61,419 nucleotides of DNA from Oscillospiraceae bacterium (GTDB lineage: Bacteria; Bacillota; Clostridia; Oscillospirales; Ruminococcaceae), in assembly GCA_009784625.1 (NCBI GenBank), contig WRBI01000011.1, positions 1 through 61,419 of the forward strand, written 5' to 3'. Position 1 is the stretch's first letter. Each line of letters begins with the position of its first letter. The notes beneath the pieces are model-generated. The model worked only from the letters and a program-made list of their open reading frames with translations. It had not been told where the DNA came from and ran no database searches. Below are positions 17,653 through 26,572 of the stretch, piece by piece. The position numbers and the translations under genes were made by a program.

Positions 17653-20600
17653 GTGAGCTTTAAGCCAATCTATCAGAACATCCATGATAAAAATCCCGAA
17701 CAGGCGATGGACGCTCTGCTCGACCTGCTTCCGGTGTCTTGCTTTTGCTTTGATGAGGCGGGGAACCTGGTTGCCTCAAACAAGCGCTTTGCCGTAACTT
17801 TAGGGATTTCGAGCAAGGAAGAAGTGGTCGCCGGCTTTGTTGCCGGCCTGCCCGAGCGGCAGCCTTCCGGCAGACTGACCGCCGAGCTGTTCGCAAGCAA
17901 CGCGGCCAAAGCAAAAGAGGAGGGCGAGTCACGCTTTTCATTCTTTTGGCTGAAGCCGGACGGCGAGCGAATCTGCCTGTCGGTCAGGCTGTCGGCGCAG
18001 GAGTTCGGTTTTACCCTGGGCTGTGCCATACTGGCCGGCGAGGGCCATAAAGGCTTTTCAAAAGCTGACCTCAAAGAGCTGGAAAAATTCCGCCAGTATT
18101 TTGAGAACACGCCGATTCCCTGCATTGTCTGGAACGAAGAACATGTCCCGATTGGATGCAACAAAGCGATGGTTCAAGTGTTTGGGATGGCGAGCGAACA
18201 GGAGCTTATTGAGAGCTTTGACAGGCTTACACCGGAAGTGCAGCCGGATGGGCGTGTATCATACCAACGGGGCGCAGAGCTGATGGCCAAAGCCCTCGAA
18301 GAAGGGGAATGCAAGTTTGCCTGGACTTACCGGCTAAAAAACGGTGAACTGGTCGAGTTCATTGTAACGATGGTTTCGGCTGAGCTTAAAGACAGCCGGC
18401 TTTTGGTGGCCTACATATACGACCAGCGCCAGATCAACGCGGAAATGCAAAAAGTGCGCGAAGCCAACCGGATGACACAGCTTTTTTTGGACGCGTCCCC
18501 GCTTTATATTGCGGTGTGGAACGATTCGTTTGACCTGATCGAGTGTAATCAAAAAGCACTCGACTTCTACGGGGTTTCGAGTGTAGAAGAGTTTAAAAGG
18601 CGAAAAACAGAGCTTCTGCCCGAGTTTCAAAGCAACGGTGAGCGCACTGCCGAACACATTTCGCAAATGCTGCGAGAGGCTCTTGAAGAAGGGCAGGTTA
18701 AATTCGAACACTGGCGCAAGGCGGCTTCCGGCCAGCTGGTTCCAATTGAGACGACCATTGTGCGCTTGAAGCTGGACAGCCGCACCTTGCTGGTCGGCTA
18801 CAGCTTTGACCTGCGCTCAATTTACGCAGCCAACGCGCGGGCAAAAGAGGCCGACGAGATGGCCGCCCAGCTGTTAAAAACTTTGCCCATGCACATCGAG
18901 TTGTGGGATCAGGATTTGAATATTATTGACTGCAATCAACAGACCCTTGACTTTTTGGGTGTTTCAAGCGTGGAGGAATGCAGGGAGCGGTACTTTGAGC
19001 TTGCGCCCGAGTACCAGCCTTGTGGTACATACTCAAAGCAAAAGGTGCTGGATGTTCTTCGCGAAGCATTCAGGGAGGGTCATGCCCGGTTCGAATTTAT
19101 ACACCAGTCGCTGAGCGGTCAGCTGATGCCGATTGAATCTACCCTTGTGCGGATTAAAAAAGACGGCCAGCCGGTGGTTGTTGTGTACAGCCACGATTTG
19201 CGCCCGATAAAAGCCGTCATCGAACACGAGCGGGAAGTCGAAGAGATTAACCGCGCGCTGATCGAAGTTATGCCTATGTTCACCGAGTATTGGGATGAGA
19301 ACATGGACTTGGTCGACTGCAGCCGCCAGACTTGGGAGATGTTTGGCCTTGACGACAAGGAAGATTACCTTGCGCGGCATTTGGAATTTGAGCCGGAGTT
19401 TCAGCCCGACGGCATGAACTCGGTTGAAAAAGCCAACCAAATCATTGAATACTTGATGTCCGGCCAAGAAAAATTTGTAAAAACCGAATGGATGCATACC
19501 GACGCTTACGGAAACCCGCTGCCGGTTGAGTCTTTCTTTTGCCGGATTGATGTAAACGGCAGGTCAATCGTCATCTGTTTTAATCAAGATCTGCGCGAGA
19601 TCAAAAACGCGCTGGCCATCGTCCGCGAGACAGAAGAGCGCGCAAAACTCTTGATCGAAGCGCTGCCCACCGCGTGTTTTCTGCTGAATATGAACTACAA
19701 CGCCATCTGGTGTAACCACGCCGCCCTTGAGCTGTTCGCCCTGGAGCCCGGCCAGTCGCGGTTTATACCACACTTCACAATGCTGACCCAAGGACAATGC
19801 AATGGAAACTGCGCCGGATGCAGCCTGTACGGGCGGGATACCTGCACCTTCCGCACTTATCTGATCGAAAACTTTTTGGATATCTTTCCGGGTCAAAAAG
19901 ATGACCCGGAAGAGATCAGCCGCTTTGTGGCCTCGGTCTGCATCCAGGCTTTGATGAATGGCAGGCATAAGTTCAAGTTTGACCACTCGACCATGTACGG
20001 CGAGCTTATCCCCTGTGAAATAACGATTGTGCCGATTAAATATCAGGGTCAAAACGCTTTTGCCTGTTATCTGCAAGATATGCGCGAGGCACAGATGATG
20101 ATCTCTGAAACACGCCGCCGCGAAATCGCCGAAGAAGAAAACAAAGAGAAGACCAGATTCTTAGCCAAGATGAGCCATGAGATACGCACCCCCATGAACG
20201 CTGTGTTGGGAATCACCGAGGCGCAGCTGCAGATGGGCGGACACAAACCGGAAACAGAAGAGGCGCTGCTGCGGATTTACAGCTCGTCCCACCTGCTTCT
20301 TTCAATCATCAACGACATACTGGACCTCTCAAAAGTTGAGGCCGGGAAGATGGAGATCGTTCCCGCCACTTACGAGACAGCCAGCATGATTGTGGATACA
20401 GTACAGCTCAACCTTATGCAGATCGGGAGCAAGAACATCGAGTTTATGCTTAATGTAGACGAGCGTCTGCCCGCCCACATGATCGGGGACGAGCTGCGCA
20501 TCAAACAGATACTGAACAACTTGCTCTCCAACGCCTTTAAGTATACCAACGACGGGATGGTGCGGCTGTCCTTTTCGCTGGAAGACAGTGACCAGGGCCA

Positions 20601-21909
20601 TGATCAAGCCATCCTTGTCATACAGGTAGAGGACACCGGACAGGGGTTGACCAAAGAGCAGGCCAGGCAAATCTTCGACTTGGAATTTACACGATTTAAT
20701 CTCAAGGACAACCGGGCAATCGAAGGTACCGGGCTTGGAATGCACATCACCAACCGCCTGGTCAACATGATGGACGGCAAAGTGCAGATTGAAAGCGCGC
20801 TGGGGGAGGGAAGTACATTTACGGTAGCCATTCCCCAAAGGATTGCGGACAGCGAAGTGCTGGGCAAAGAACTGGTCACCAACATGCAGAACCTGGATAT
20901 TTCCACAAGGTTTGGCGGGAGAAAAATGCGCCGCTTCGACTTTGAGGTTATGCCGTATGGGCGGGTTTTGGTGGTTGATGACGTTGAGACCAATCTTTAT
21001 GTGGCCAAAAGTCTGCTTTGGCCGTACAAGCTGGCGGTTGAGACGGCGGACAGCGGCCCGGCCGCTATCGCAAAAGTTCTGGCGGGTGAGAGCTATGACA
21101 TCATCTTTATGGATCACATGATGCCTGAAATGGACGGAGTGGAAACGACCAAAGCACTGCGGGATATGGGATATGACCGCCCGATTGTCGCTTTGACTGC
21201 CAACACCATCAAAGGTGTGACCGAGCTGTTCGATCAAAGCGGTTTTTCCGGTTTTGTCTCCAAGCCGATCAATGTCGAACAGTTAAACGCTTACCTGGTC
21301 CGATATGTTCGCGGTATACAGCCGGCTGAAGTGATCGAGGCCGCCAAGAAAGAAGCCGCCAGACAGGCAGTCATGGAGCGGGGCAATATCACGGAGGAAA
21401 TGGCCGGGTCTTTTGTCCGTGATGCACAAAAGGCAATTGAGGTACTCGAACCCATACTTGCACACAGAGTTTTTGACAGCGACGACCTTAAGGCTTTTAT
21501 TATCCAAACGCACAGCATGAAGAGCGCGCTGATCAACATCGGAAAAGTCGATTTATCCGATGAAGCCGGTCTGCTCGAACAGGCGGGGAGAAGCGCAAGC
21601 GCCCAGCTCATCAAGGCCAGGATGCCGCGCTTTATAGCCGGTCTTAAGGAAATTGTAGAATCGCTGTCTTATAAGGAAGAAGAACGCACGCTCGACGACG
21701 ACCCCGCCTTTATAAGAAATCAATTAGAAAATATTTCGATCGCTTGCGAAAGCTATGACATTGACAGCGCAAACGCTGCTCTAAAAGCCCTGCACGGCTG
21801 TGGGCTTTCAAAAGGCACTGCCGCGCTGCTTCGCGAAGTGGAGGCCTGTTTGCTGCGCGGCGACTTTGAGGACGCCGGCCGGCTTGCCAAGCAGACGGCC
21901 GACCGATAG
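17653..21909 (+). CDS. Hybrid sensor histidine kinase with multiple PAS domains
   Basis: A 1418-residue cytoplasmic hybrid kinase with no transmembrane segment. About six PAS-like repeats fill residues 15-800, each starting near an '(L/P)-x-P-x-x-(I/C)-x-x-W' stretch. The HisKA box follows with phospho-acceptor H842 ('KMSHEIRTPMN'), then the HATPase domain ('LLSNAFKYTNDG', 'GTGLGMHI'). A receiver domain has acceptor D1154 ('FMDHMMPEMDG'), and a C-terminal HPt domain has H1287 ('QTHSMKSAL'). The sixth PAS carries a cysteine cluster, C716-x3-C720-x2-C723-x7-C731, suggesting a metal or redox sensor. The start is GTG behind GAGAGGAGAG. The output partner is not obvious; the Crp-type regulator follows with its own promoter. 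Confidence 0.92.
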   Translation: MSFKPIYQNIHDKNPEQAMDALLDLLPVSCFCFDEAGNLVASNKRFAVTLGISSKEEVVAGFVAGLPERQPSGRLTAELFASNAAKAKEEGESRFSFFWLKPDGERICLSVRLSAQEFGFTLGCAILAGEGHKGFSKADLKELEKFRQYFENTPIPCIVWNEEHVPIGCNKAMVQVFGMASEQELIESFDRLTPEVQPDGRVSYQRGAELMAKALEEGECKFAWTYRLKNGELVEFIVTMVSAELKDSRLLVAYIYDQRQINAEMQKVREANRMTQLFLDASPLYIAVWNDSFDLIECNQKALDFYGVSSVEEFKRRKTELLPEFQSNGERTAEHISQMLREALEEGQVKFEHWRKAASGQLVPIETTIVRLKLDSRTLLVGYSFDLRSIYAANARAKEADEMAAQLLKTLPMHIELWDQDLNIIDCNQQTLDFLGVSSVEECRERYFELAPEYQPCGTYSKQKVLDVLREAFREGHARFEFIHQSLSGQLMPIESTLVRIKKDGQPVVVVYSHDLRPIKAVIEHEREVEEINRALIEVMPMFTEYWDENMDLVDCSRQTWEMFGLDDKEDYLARHLEFEPEFQPDGMNSVEKANQIIEYLMSGQEKFVKTEWMHTDAYGNPLPVESFFCRIDVNGRSIVICFNQDLREIKNALAIVRETEERAKLLIEALPTACFLLNMNYNAIWCNHAALELFALEPGQSRFIPHFTMLTQGQCNGNCAGCSLYGRDTCTFRTYLIENFLDIFPGQKDDPEEISRFVASVCIQALMNGRHKFKFDHSTMYGELIPCEITIVPIKYQGQNAFACYLQDMREAQMMISETRRREIAEEENKEKTRFLAKMSHEIRTPMNAVLGITEAQLQMGGHKPETEEALLRIYSSSHLLLSIINDILDLSKVEAGKMEIVPATYETASMIVDTVQLNLMQIGSKNIEFMLNVDERLPAHMIGDELRIKQILNNLLSNAFKYTNDGMVRLSFSLEDSDQGHDQAILVIQVEDTGQGLTKEQARQIFDLEFTRFNLKDNRAIEGTGLGMHITNRLVNMMDGKVQIESALGEGSTFTVAIPQRIADSEVLGKELVTNMQNLDISTRFGGRKMRRFDFEVMPYGRVLVVDDVETNLYVAKSLLWPYKLAVETADSGPAAIAKVLAGESYDIIFMDHMMPEMDGVETTKALRDMGYDRPIVALTANTIKGVTELFDQSGFSGFVSKPINVEQLNAYLVRYVRGIQPAEVIEAAKKEAARQAVMERGNITEEMAGSFVRDAQKAIEVLEPILAHRVFDSDDLKAFIIQTHSMKSALINIGKVDLSDEAGLLEQAGRSASAQLIKARMPRFIAGLKEIVESLSYKEEERTLDDDPAFIRNQLENISIACESYDIDSANAALKALHGCGLSKGTAALLREVEACLLRGDFEDAGRLAKQTADR

Positions 21910-21939
21910 CGGATGGTCAGGGCGTTTACATGCGTGCCG

Positions 21940-21968
21940 TTGACAAGGTTTGGATAAGTTGATAAAAT
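21940..21968 (+). promoter_or_regulatory. Promoter of the Crp/Fnr regulator gene
   Basis: Perfect TTGACA (21940-21945), a 17-base spacer and TAAAAT (21963-21968). Transcription would start near 21975, so the TTG at 21950 cannot be the start codon, and the ATG at 22031 is used. Confidence 0.8.
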
Positions 21969-22030
21969 GTATAAATAGTCGTGTTTCCCGGCCGGAGTTT
22001 TCTTTGTTGTCTGTATGGGAGTCGATAAAA

Positions 22031-22702
22031 ATGAAATCCTCTTCTTTGATTGGCTGCCACATAGACCCACTTGTAGCGGACGATCTGGCAAGCGCGTTTC
22101 CCGACCGCGTTGAACACCACGTTAAAGGCAAGCTGTTGGTCTGTCAGGGCGATGAGACGGAAGGGGTCTACTACCTCCTGTTAAAAGGGGAGGTCAAAGT
22201 TTCGTTTATCAGCGCTGAGGGCAAAGACTTCGCTCACTTTATCTGTGTTGCGCCCTCGGCTTTCGGGGAGTCGGCGTTTATCTCAAATACGCGGGAGTTT
22301 TTTGCCGAGGCGCTGACCGATGTCACCTTACTAAGCCTTAGCGTTGCCGAAGTTTTCCCGTCATGTGAACTGGAACGCAGGCTTCTGCGCGAGATGGTAA
22401 AGCTTTGCTGCACGAAAGATTTTATCAAGCGAAAGATCACCCAGCCCTACCGAAGCGCATCGCTCAAGCAGATACTGGTAAATATTATGAAGGATCTGTG
22501 CAACGCGCATGACTCACACAGTAAAAGGATGAACCGCAGCGGCCGGCTGTGTGTAGAACTCAACCTTACCCAGCAGGGGCTTGCTGAGTTCGCCCAGGCC
22601 TCGCGGATCAATGTGCACAAAGCATTGGCTGAGCTTGCGGAAGATGGCGTCATTGATGTTGAAAAGCGGAAAATATACTATTACTTAAGTGAAGAACAAT
22701 AG
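22031..22702 (+). CDS. Crp/Fnr-family transcriptional regulator
   Basis: A 223-residue regulator with an N-terminal cyclic-nucleotide-binding-type beta-barrel (about 15-125, 'GVYYLLLKGEVKVSF', 'FGESAFI') and a C-terminal Crp-type winged helix ('LTQQGLAEFAQASRINVHKALAEL', about 176-200). It lacks the N-terminal cysteine quartet of oxygen-sensing Fnr. The ligand is unknown; many clostridial relatives respond to metabolites or redox. GGGAG lies nine bases before the ATG. It ends in a strong terminator just before the M24 island, so it is a candidate regulator of that island. Confidence 0.88.
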   Translation: MKSSSLIGCHIDPLVADDLASAFPDRVEHHVKGKLLVCQGDETEGVYYLLLKGEVKVSFISAEGKDFAHFICVAPSAFGESAFISNTREFFAEALTDVTLLSLSVAEVFPSCELERRLLREMVKLCCTKDFIKRKITQPYRSASLKQILVNIMKDLCNAHDSHSKRMNRSGRLCVELNLTQQGLAEFAQASRINVHKALAELAEDGVIDVEKRKIYYYLSEEQ

Positions 22703-22735
22703 AATTACCTGCCTCGTAATAGGGGGCCAGACGTA

Positions 22736-22773
22736 AACCAGAGTGGGTTGTTAAACCCACTCTGGTTATTTTT
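22736..22773 (+). terminator. Intrinsic terminator
   Basis: AACCAGAGTGGGTT (22736-22749) and AACCCACTCTGGTT (22754-22767) form a perfect 14-bp stem with a four-base loop, followed by ATTTTTAA. The next 120 bases before 22896 are AT-rich, but I see no confident promoter match there. Confidence 0.92.
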
Positions 22774-22895
22774 AACAAAAAACATAAAAAATGTTTTCTA
22801 TTAATATGAAATGAATCGAGTATTAATTTGGTGAAAAGTTAGTTAAGATTTTAGCAAGGGTGAAACCAGAATGTAGATAAGGGAAAGGGAAGATT

Positions 22896-24056
22896 ATGAA
22901 CAGGCTAAAATATCCGATGCCAAAAGACGAGATGGCGCGCAGGCAAAGCCTTACCGCCCAAAAAATGAAAGAGGCGGGCATTGATTGTCTTGTTATGTAC
23001 AACTGTGACCGCCTGTTTGCCGGGGCGCTGCGGTACCTGACCGATTTGTGCGTTCATCTTTATCCGGTGGGCGCGCTCTTTTCCGCAGATGGAGATGCTT
23101 GCTATTTTGGATCAGGAGCCAAAGGCGGCGGGGCGGTTCCTCCTTTTGCCGCACAGGGCGCGAAAGCAAACATGGCGTTGCCTTTTCTGCCCTCCTGCTC
23201 GTTTACCGACCACTATGTCCCGGAAGAGATGTACAAGATCATTAAGGCGGCCGGCTATAAACGCTTGGGATTCTGTTACTTAAACCTGATACCGGCTGCC
23301 CTTTACAACTACTTAAGAGGAAATCTGCCGGATGCCCAGTTTGTAGACGCCAGCGATATGATGGATCACATTCAGGCCGTAAAGTCGCCTTACGAGCTTA
23401 AGATGTATCAGCTTTCGGTGGATATCCACGACAAATTGATGGCGGCGGTGCCCTCTGTTTTACGTGTGGGGAGGACCGAGCGCGAAGTCACAAACGATAT
23501 TCGCACAATGGCACAAAATTTAGATTGTGAAGATTTGAACATACTGGTCGGGTCATCCCAAGCCGCGCCCAACCTGGGCTTTTACCTTTACCAGAACAAA
23601 GTGATCGAAAAAGGCGACCACTTTTATTGCTTGATTGAGGTTTCGGCCCCCGGCGGGTTTTGGGCGGAGTGCGGACGGGTGTTCAGCTTGGGACGACCTT
23701 CGCCGGAAATGGAGAAAGCCAGCGAAGACGCGATCAAGCTGCAACAATACTTTCTGCCCAAGATGGTTCCCGGCGCAAGCCCGGCGGCTATCTACGACGA
23801 GCTGAACGAGCTGCTCACGAAAAAGGGTTACGCACCTGAACTGCGCTTTTTCGCCCACGGCCAAGGGTATGATATTGTCTCGCGGCCAAACTTTGTGCCG
23901 GGCGAGACAATGGCGCTTGCCGAAAATATGTTCATCGCCCATCACCCGACCTGTGTAAACAAAAAGGTGTTCATCAACTACACCGACAACTTTGTCATCA
24001 CCAAAAACGGAGCGGTGCGAATGAGCAAAACACCGCAGCAGATTTTTATCATCTAG
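22896..24056 (+). CDS. M24-fold (creatinase/prolidase-like) protein, copy 1
   Basis: A 386-residue protein with the two-domain creatinase/aminopeptidase-P architecture: an N-terminal creatinase_N domain (about 1-150) and a C-terminal pita-bread M24 domain (about 160-386). The metal-ligand positions are not canonical: the first two Asp are replaced by Glu ('LIEVS', 'AECGR'), the His is kept ('HGQG'), the first Glu is kept ('AENMF') and the last Glu is Thr ('YTDNF'). A normal dinuclear metal centre is therefore doubtful. Creatinase is a known metal-free member of the fold. It is the first of three paralogues (also 25338 and 26573). Its substrate is unknown. The stop codon touches the MITE-like element. 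Confidence 0.82.
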   Translation: MNRLKYPMPKDEMARRQSLTAQKMKEAGIDCLVMYNCDRLFAGALRYLTDLCVHLYPVGALFSADGDACYFGSGAKGGGAVPPFAAQGAKANMALPFLPSCSFTDHYVPEEMYKIIKAAGYKRLGFCYLNLIPAALYNYLRGNLPDAQFVDASDMMDHIQAVKSPYELKMYQLSVDIHDKLMAAVPSVLRVGRTEREVTNDIRTMAQNLDCEDLNILVGSSQAAPNLGFYLYQNKVIEKGDHFYCLIEVSAPGGFWAECGRVFSLGRPSPEMEKASEDAIKLQQYFLPKMVPGASPAAIYDELNELLTKKGYAPELRFFAHGQGYDIVSRPNFVPGETMALAENMFIAHHPTCVNKKVFINYTDNFVITKNGAVRMSKTPQQIFII

Positions 24057-24256
24057 GGTGTGTTGACACAAATGGGAATGCACGGATTTTGAGTGAATTT
24101 TCGGGCATTTCAAGGCGGAGGAGGAAGGAATACTATATGTATTCCACTGAGACTCTTCGCTGTATGGGCGCTCATCGTCAGTATTTTGTAACGACAACGA
24201 AGTAAGGCTCAAAATTCACCAAAATACGGGCGTTCAGCTTTGTGTCATCACGCCCT
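24055..24256. mobile_element. MITE-like element, 202 bp
   Basis: The ends are imperfect 18-bp inverted repeats: AGGGTGTGTTGACACAAA (24055-24072) and the complement of TTTGTGTCATCACGCCCT (24239-24256), matching at 16 of 18 positions. There is no coding capacity. The left end resembles AGAGTCTGTTGACA at 61302-61315 upstream of the IS5-family transposase gene (12 of 14 positions). It lies exactly between the 24056 stop and the next gene. No clean target duplication could be confirmed by eye. Confidence 0.7.
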
Positions 24257-24311
24257 GGCATTACGTCAAGCCGAGTGCTCTCGCTTGATGATTTATAAAG
24301 GGAGGTTATTT

Positions 24312-25283
24312 ATGGACATCGTTGTCATGTACAAAGAGGGCGGCGTGGTTCCGCTGGTTGTAACGCAGGCGCATGTCGACACCATGAAAAAACATGTGGA
24401 CAATGTACACTGGTTCGCCAATGAGGATGAACTTTTGGCCAGCGGGGTAGACGCTGAAATTATCTTTTGCTTCGCTGGTGTTGGGACGCCGCCGGAAAGA
24501 TGGTGTTTACAGTCCAAACGCCTCAAATGGCTGAACACTTTTTCGGCCGGGGTTGACCCGCTTGTGCGCTCAAAGATATCCGACCTGCCGATAATCGTGA
24601 CAAACGGCAAAGGTGTGCACAGCCGTTCGATGGGCCTGACCGCTCTGGGCTACTGTGTCGCCCATCTGCGCAAGTTCTGGGATATGAAAGAGAATCAGAG
24701 GAACCGCGTCTGGAAGAAGCCGCCCGTTATGGGTGACGAGGCGGTCGGCAAGACACTGGGGATTGTCGGCGCAGGCTCAATCGGCCAAGCGACCGCAGAA
24801 TTTGCCAAAGGGATTGGTTTTAAAGTAATCGGTGTAAAGCGCAAAGTCACACCGCTTGAATACTTTGACGAGGTGATTTCGGACAAAGAAATGGATCGCG
24901 CGCTGGGGATGATGGATTTTGTCATTGTGCTGACCCCGCTGACCGAGCAGACCCGCCACCTGATCAACGCGGATCGCTTTGCCGCTATGAAGAAGGGCGC
25001 ATATTTTATCAATCAGGCCAGAGGCGGCGTTGTGGACACAAACGCGCTGATCGACGCTTTGCACAGCGGCCACCTGAGCGGCGCGGCCCTCGACACGGTT
25101 GAGCCTGAGCCGCTAAACGAAGACAGCCCGCTTTGGGATATGCCCAATGTATTCATCACCCCGCACTATTCGGCGGACAGCCCGCTGCTTGTTGACCGTG
25201 CGGTTGAGCAGTTCTGTCAAAACATAGAGAGCTTTAAGGCAGGCAAGCCGATGTTCAACCTGGTGGATTTAAAGAACATGTAG
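24312..25283 (+). CDS. D-2-hydroxyacid dehydrogenase (NAD-dependent)
   Basis: A 323-residue dehydrogenase of the D-isomer-specific 2-hydroxyacid family (SerA/GhrA-like). The NAD-binding motif is 'GIVGAGSIGQATAEFA', and the catalytic Arg, Glu and His are in 'QARGGVVD', 'TVEPEPL' and 'ITPHYS'. It should interconvert a 2-oxo acid and a D-2-hydroxy acid; the substrate cannot be read from sequence. GGGAGG lies six bases before the ATG; a longer upstream frame runs through the MITE and is rejected. It sits among three M24-fold paralogues, implying a shared catabolic role. Confidence 0.9.
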   Translation: MDIVVMYKEGGVVPLVVTQAHVDTMKKHVDNVHWFANEDELLASGVDAEIIFCFAGVGTPPERWCLQSKRLKWLNTFSAGVDPLVRSKISDLPIIVTNGKGVHSRSMGLTALGYCVAHLRKFWDMKENQRNRVWKKPPVMGDEAVGKTLGIVGAGSIGQATAEFAKGIGFKVIGVKRKVTPLEYFDEVISDKEMDRALGMMDFVIVLTPLTEQTRHLINADRFAAMKKGAYFINQARGGVVDTNALIDALHSGHLSGAALDTVEPEPLNEDSPLWDMPNVFITPHYSADSPLLVDRAVEQFCQNIESFKAGKPMFNLVDLKNM

Positions 25284-25337
25284 TACTGCTGTCAATTGCA
25301 GAAAAAATAGCAAACACTTTTTGAGAGGAGAACCAAC

Positions 25338-26528
25338 ATGGTGCAATTTAGGACGCGCAATTTTGGCCATCTGAGATCGGTTGTCAGCGATGCTGAGCTG
25401 GAAAGAAGATGGGCCGCTGTTAGAGTAGAAATGGCAAAGGAGGGCGTAGACTGCCTGCTTCTTTACGCAATGGACGCTTGGGCAGGCGGCGGAATCAAAT
25501 GGCTGACCGACTTCCCCTGTGAAAACAGCTTTTCGTTTGCCTGCCTCTTCCCGAAAGAGGGGGATATGGCCCTCTTCGGCCACGGCCCGGTAGGCGGCAC
25601 CGCCATTCCCGAGTTTGCCGCAAGGGGGATTGGAATCAACAAAGGGCACCCGATCGCGCCCTCCCTTGGCTATACCGACAACTTTATCCCCGATGAGTGC
25701 CTGGCCTACTTAAAACAGCGCGGCTATAAAAAGATCGGCGTTTACCGCCCCACCCTGATGCCTTATCATTTTGTCAACTACATCCGTGAAAACCTGCCCG
25801 GCGCTGAGATTGTCTTTGCCAACGACATCGTCGACAATGTAAAGGCAATCAAGTCGGAGGAAGAACTGGCCGCGCACATGGAGGCCATTCGCATTCACGA
25901 CGTGATTCACGACGCGCTGCCCATGTGGATGCGCCCCGGCCGCCTGGAAAGGGACATCACCATGGACATACGCAAAGCGGCTCTGGACCTGGGCTGTGAA
26001 GAGATGAACATCATGATCGGCGCGAGCTACCAAAAGTCTTACCATGTGCCGATCTTTTTGCAAAACGAAGTGCTTAAATCCGGACAGAATTTAGAGATCG
26101 TCCTCGAGTTTTCGGCTATGGGCGGGTATTACGCCGAGCTTCAGCGGATGTGGTGCATCGACTGTGAGCCGCACCCGGCGCTTGTTCACGGGATGAGCAG
26201 CAGCTACGAGCTGCAGGCCCTGCTGGCCGGCGCGGCAAAGCCCGGCGTATCCGCTTCGCATATGCGCACCCTTTTGCTTGAATTCCAGGAATCCCGCGGG
26301 TTCGACAAAGAGAACCGAATCCAAGGCCACGGCCAGGGGGTTGACCTGGTTGAGCGCCCGTCTCTGGTTTTTGGCGAGACAATGAAGTTTGCTGAAAACA
26401 TGTTCATGTCCCTGCACCCCGCCTGTGGGGATCGGGAAGTGTACTGCAACGCCTGCGACAACTTTGTGATCACCAAAGACGGCGCCAAGCGGCTGACCAA
26501 AACAGAGCAGAAAATATTCATTGCCTAA
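25338..26528 (+). CDS. M24-fold (creatinase/prolidase-like) protein, copy 2
   Basis: A 396-residue paralogue of the 22896 and 26573 proteins, with the same creatinase_N plus pita-bread layout. Metal-ligand positions: Asp to Glu ('VLEFS'), Asp to Glu ('AELQR'), His kept ('GHGQG'), Glu kept ('AENMF'), last Glu to Ala ('NACDNF'). The active site is thus altered in the same way as copy 1. GAGGAG lies seven bases before the ATG. It is 55 bases after the dehydrogenase and 44 before copy 3, so one transcript is likely. The function is unknown, but conservation of 'GHGQGVDLVERP' argues that the protein is not decaying. Confidence 0.82.
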   Translation: MVQFRTRNFGHLRSVVSDAELERRWAAVRVEMAKEGVDCLLLYAMDAWAGGGIKWLTDFPCENSFSFACLFPKEGDMALFGHGPVGGTAIPEFAARGIGINKGHPIAPSLGYTDNFIPDECLAYLKQRGYKKIGVYRPTLMPYHFVNYIRENLPGAEIVFANDIVDNVKAIKSEEELAAHMEAIRIHDVIHDALPMWMRPGRLERDITMDIRKAALDLGCEEMNIMIGASYQKSYHVPIFLQNEVLKSGQNLEIVLEFSAMGGYYAELQRMWCIDCEPHPALVHGMSSSYELQALLAGAAKPGVSASHMRTLLLEFQESRGFDKENRIQGHGQGVDLVERPSLVFGETMKFAENMFMSLHPACGDREVYCNACDNFVITKDGAKRLTKTEQKIFIA

Positions 26529-26572
26529 GGCACTCTGCTGTTTGAAACGAATCATGTGAAAGGGAGACGAAT

